Source: Polytrichum commune (Eukaryota > Streptophyta > Polytrichopsida > Polytrichales > Polytrichaceae). Taken from it: 64,000 nucleotides of DNA. Within the stretch, counting starts at the first letter, position 1; each line of letters starts with the position of its first letter. Shown piece after piece: positions 60,041 to 64,000 of the stretch. The notes beneath the pieces were generated by a model, which worked only from the letters and a program-made list of their open reading frames with translations, was not told where the DNA came from and did not search any database. The stretch covers positions 58,151,169-58,215,168 of the forward strand of contig OX485806.1 in the NCBI GenBank assembly GCA_950295325.1, written 5' to 3'. Both the position numbers and the translations under genes were made by a program.

Positions 60041-61139
60041 CTCACCCCCACCATACGGAGTCGATGCCCTCATCGACTATACTCGTAGTCGGCACACCAA
60101 TTCTCAAGTTGCCATCCTCTATGGTGCGGCATTGTGTTTACCTTAGGGCGCGACCCCCACAATGCATCTTCAAATTTGGCATAGTCCCAAAGGTGTCGTT
60201 CCTAGGTGGTCCGTTAGCGACCTTGGATCTCTCCTCCAAGGACCTAACCTATACTGGACCCACCTACTTTGGGACTCACTTGGGTTGCCCCTCCTTTAGG
60301 GCCTCCCCCGTTAGGCTCCACTAGCCTAACATGACACATCTAGGCGAGACCTCAACGCTTCCACTAAGTTGTCTCGGTTGCAACTCCGAGATGGCTTTCC
60401 ATTGTTAAGCCACGCCTCGATCGCACGGGGGTGATGCCAAGTCCCGCCCGACTCGGTTCTCACTTTGCTCTTTCGAGACATGGGTTCATGATTCCCATGC
60501 ACCAACTCTCGTTAGCTCGCAGGTAGCACTTTTATGAGCACGCGCCATCACCTTGTCCCCGCCCGGACAAGCCCACAACTAAGATGTTTCTTGGTTTTAT
60601 CCAAGGCCCCTCCAAGCCATGGCCCCAATTACTCGGCTTACCCAACCTAGTTTGGCATGTCTATTCCCCCTCTTCCATTAACCAAGCACAAGTACAAGAC
60701 TAGGACCTCATCTCATACTTTTCTCTTTGCACCACTAAAGTTTGGATTTTATTCCCTCAAGCCAAAGAACAAGTGCATGTTGTGGAGCAATTAACCTCAA
60801 AGCTATGTTTGCTACTAGAGTCTCTCCCCCACTAAAGGAGATTGATGTCCTCATCAATGCCTACGCTTCTTTTTATTGGAATGTCTAGCCTTAGTTTCTT
60901 CAAAGTGCTTCACCAATTCATTGGTGTTGACCATGTCTCTTGCCGCCACCCAAGCGGTTTCTTTCTCATGGTATCCTCACCATTTCACCAAGTATTCCTT
61001 TGTACTTTTTCTTTCCTTTTCATTTGGGCTTCCTACACTTGAGGATGCCCTCTTACCTCATGTTCCAAATGACGTCCACAAGGCCGGAAGGTGGCCTAAT
61101 CACTTGCTTGTGATCGGGCCACAAGGTGTCGTCCTAAAA

Positions 61140-62300
61140 TGACTTTCGTAATGAGACATGAAATGTCGGATGCACTTTGATCTCCGGCGGTAATTCCAAC
61201 TTATATATGTCCTTGACCACTTGTTCCACAATGGGAAACGGAGCTCCAATTTTGGACATGAACTTTGGAGTGAGGCCTTCCGGCTAAGTGAAGTTGTTCA
61301 CATTCAACAACGCCTTTTGGCCCACCTCATTCTCCACTTCGCGTCTTCCGGCATTGACTTGCACTTCGTACCACCTTCGGGCTTTCTCCACCAACAACTT
61401 GGTCATCTCCAAGACTTGTTCACGCTTCTTGGCCAAGTCCTCACCATCTTGGTTGAACTCTAGTGTTGAATGTGCCCCCTCGAGAGCTAGGTTAATAGGT
61501 TGGAGCGCATCCACTCCATAAGCCACCACCAAAGACCACCCCTTGGTAGCCAAGTGCGTGGCTACATTGCAATTACACTCCGCTCGACCCACATAGTCCG
61601 CCCAATCTCCTTGGTCCGCCCCCACCAAGTTCCTCAAGTATTGCTTCAAGACTCCATTCACACGCTCCGATTTCCCATTCATTTGGGAATGCAAGGTCGT
61701 GCTAAACCTTAGTTTCATTCCGACCTCCTTAGAGAAATGCATTGAAAATGCACTTGTGAACTTTGGATCTTGATCCCACACAATCACTCTTGGCAACCCG
61801 TGGTGCCTCAACCATCCTTTGAGAAAAGGCTATGCGGTCTCCAACGCGGTGGCGGTTCCCACAATCGGCACCATGTGTGCCAACTTGGCAAACCACTCTA
61901 CCATCAACAAGATGGCATCATACCCATGTGACTCCGGCAAACTTGTGATCAAGTCCATGCACATACCATGCCATGGCGCCAACGGGATAGGCAACGGTTG
62001 CAAGAAGCCGCCTTGCTTTTGGTAAGATGCTCGGTTCACTTGGCAATTTGATTCAAACCTTCACAAAGTGGGCTATATCTTCCTTTATGCACCGCCAATG
62101 GTACCTCCAAGACACCATTCTATGGCGGCTTTTTCTTTCTCCTCTATGGCCGGCAATAGGACTATCATATTCCTCCTTCAAAACCGATAGCCTCAACTTG
62201 CCTTGTGGCACATATACCCGACTTTGTTTGCACTTGAACAATCCGTCCACCAACTTAACCTCTTTGAGCACCTTGCTCTTGCGAAGCTCACCTAAAAGCT
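61140..62300 (-). pseudogene. integrase (right copy)
   Basis: Same catalytic signatures as the left copy: CMDLITSLPE, VIVWDQDPKF, GKSERVNGVLKQYL (Ala-Glu replaced by Ser-Glu; the catalytic Glu is kept). A 175-residue frame (61,284-61,811) is intact across the point where the left copy has a frame change. The stop after ALETA is shared. Confidence 0.9.
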
Positions 62301-62689
62301 TTTGTGCTTTGGGGTAGTGAATTTACCCCTCCCGTATCTTGCATCACAAGTTTCCTTTGCCGGCACACATTAGCCACAAGGTTTGGATGGTTCTCATTGC
62401 TTGGAACTCTTCCGGTCTACTTCGCGCATCCGGCACCACATTTCCACGGTCCGGTTTGTGGATCAAATCCACCTTCATAAGCGCCAAACTATCATGCCTC
62501 CGCAATGACTTCGCGTTCACTTATGCTTGTATGTCAAAATACTTTTAGGACACATTGTCCATGTAGACCTTTGCTTTGTGCGACCCCATATAATGTCGCC
62601 ACATCTTCAAGCAATGCACTACGGCAAAGAAGTTGTTTGTCATGAGTTGGTTGTCTTCTTTGACAACCATCGAGCTTTATGCTCCCATA

Positions 62690-63530
62690 TGCAATGGCCA
62701 TCCATCTTACACATAATCCACCATTGGCAAAGGCACTCACCCCCGTATGCACCTCGAAAGGTTTGTCAAGCTCCGCGAACTTGAGCACGGGCGGCGAAGA
62801 GAACTTGGTGTCAAGCTCCCCAAAGACTCGTGACAAACATCATCCCACTCTTGGGATAGCCATTTCTTCCACAAGTCGCACAAGGTGGGACAACCATCGA
62901 GCTTCATGCTCTCATATGCCATGGCCATCCATCTTGCCTCAACGTCCGCCAATGGTAAAGTCACTCGCCCCCGTATGTACCTCAAAAGGTTTGTCAAACT
63001 CCGCGAACTTGAGCACGGGCGGCGAAGAGAACTTGCTCTTAAGCTTCTCAAAGACTTGGTGGCAAGGCTCATCCCACTCTTGGGATAGCCATTTCTTTCA
63101 CAAGTCGCACAAGGTTTGACAACCTTTAAGCTTAATGCTCCCATATGCAATGGGCATCCATCTTGGATCAACATCCGCCAATGGTAAAGTTACTCGCCCC
63201 CGTATGCACCTCAAAAGGTTTGTCAAATTTCGCAAACTTGAGCACGGGCGGCGAAGAAAACTTGGTCTTAAGCTCCTTAAAGACTTGGTGGCAAAGCTCA
63301 TCCCACTTTTGGGATAGCCATTTCTTGCATAAGTTGGACAAGGTCGGACAACCATCGAGCTTCATGCTCTTATATGCAATGGCCATCCATTTTGCCTCAA
63401 CATCCGCCAATGCTAATGTCACTCGCCCCCGTATGCACCTCAAAAGGTTTGTCAAAGTCCGCGAACTTAAGCACGGGTGGCGAAGAGAACTTGTTTTTGA
63501 GCCCCCCCAAAGGCTTGGTGACAAGGCTCA
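62690..63530 (-). repeat. four-unit 228-229 bp tandem array of the RNase H segment (right copy)
   Basis: Plus-strand marker ACGGGCGGCGAAGA starts at 62,787, 63,015 and 63,244, with a variant unit at 63,473. Same unit number and spacing as the left copy. Confidence 0.93.
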
Positions 63531-63925
63531 TCCCACTCTTGGGATAGCCATTTTCCTCAATAAGTTGAATAAGGTCCTAGCAACCTTAGAAAACTCTCGA
63601 ATGAAGTTGTGGTACTAATTGGCTAGGCCAACAAATGACCTAAGCCCTTTTGAATCAAGGGCCAATTCTCCTTTTAGATTGCCTTGACATTCTTCATGTT
63701 TGTCCACCAACTTCATTTATCACCACATACCTCAAGAGCTCAATCTCTCGTTGAGCAAAGTTATTTTTCACTTCTTGGCGGTAATTTTTTTTTTGGGCAA
63801 CACATTGGTGAATACATCCTTGTATTTCACCAACATCACACCAATGTTGTTTGGGGGAGGCCCATCTTTCCTAGCCTCCCAATACGTTCCTTGGAGTTGC
63901 TCCAATTGAACCACGACCATTATGT

Positions 63926-63948
63926 TTTTTTTTTTTTTTTTTTTTTTA
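63926..63948. repeat. poly(T) run
   Basis: An uninterrupted run of more than 20 T in the right element; the left element has only a short mixed T-rich stretch at the matching position (about 57,684). Confidence 0.9.
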
Positions 63949-64000
63949 ATTCGGTCCATTAAGACCAAATTCAACTTAGGTCCTCCTACCATAGGAGTCA

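Larger units (their letters stand above)
60041..64000 (-). mobile_element. family-A chromovirus-type element, right copy (runs off the window)
   Basis: Collinear with the left copy at an offset of about 6,236-6,239 bp throughout. Chromodomain remnants lie near 60.84-61.14 kb, integrase 61.14-62.3, RNase H remainder 62.53-62.7, the four-unit array 62.7-63.5, and the RT end and linker 63.5-64.0. The TAG after ALETA in integrase (about 61,832) and the loss of the RT core are shared with the left copy, so the pair derives from one defective parent or by tandem duplication. Confidence 0.92.

Overview
This looks like nuclear DNA from a plant with a large, repeat-rich genome. The evidence is Ty3/gypsy-type LTR retrotransposons with chromodomains, long AT-rich spacers, GT-AG introns, and no bacterial or organellar gene order. 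I favour a non-flowering streptophyte (bryophyte, lycophyte, fern or gymnosperm), because the methyltransferase- and PHD-bearing gypsy polyprotein here resembles elements known from charophytes and early land plants. That is inference; the species cannot be read from the window. No rRNA, tRNA, CRISPR or ordinary housekeeping gene was found.

Layout. 1-22 kb is AT-rich spacer with a decayed reading frame of unknown family (about 3.6-5.3 kb), two diverged copies of a roughly 2.4 kb repeat (5.3-7.8 and 13.6-16.0 kb), a 197-bp tandem duplication near 19.7 kb, and a solo LTR at 12.4-13.4 kb. 22.4-41.3 kb is a nested stack. The outermost layer is a solo LTR of 'family A' (TSD TTCAT) split by an insertion at 23,054-40,955. 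That insertion is a minus-strand Ty3/gypsy element encoding gag, protease, a cytosine-5 DNA methyltransferase, reverse transcriptase, integrase and a PHD finger. It is itself interrupted by a hAT-like MITE (8-bp TSD), a further family-A solo LTR (TSD CGATG), and an 8-kb block bounded by two inverted family-A LTRs. 41.9-49.4 kb is a second, older copy of the methyltransferase element, also split by a family-A solo LTR (TSD TTGGA). 49.4-52.8 kb is a spacer with a CCGG-rich patch. 52.8-64 kb is a head-to-tail tandem of two family-A elements sharing one LTR, with a 6.24 kb period.

The most unusual locus is the 8-kb block at 24.7-32.7 kb. It holds a minus-strand, intron-containing gene of at least eight exons. 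I could join these by hand at GT-AG junctions that all preserve frame, apart from one in-frame TAG. The 5' exon encodes a ParB/sulfiredoxin-like domain (motif DGNHR). The 3' exons encode a permuted (motif IV before motif I) amino-type DNA methyltransferase. This is the architecture of phage and bacterial ParB-methylase fusions, here in eukaryotic gene structure and embedded inside a retrotransposon that carries a different DNA methyltransferase.

All copies are damaged. Inferred stops in the methyltransferase element fall largely at TAG where CAG is expected and TGA where CGA is expected. That fits C-to-T decay at plant CHG and CG methylation sites. The interplay of two methylation-related gene types with heavily nested, apparently methylated repeats is the theme of the window.
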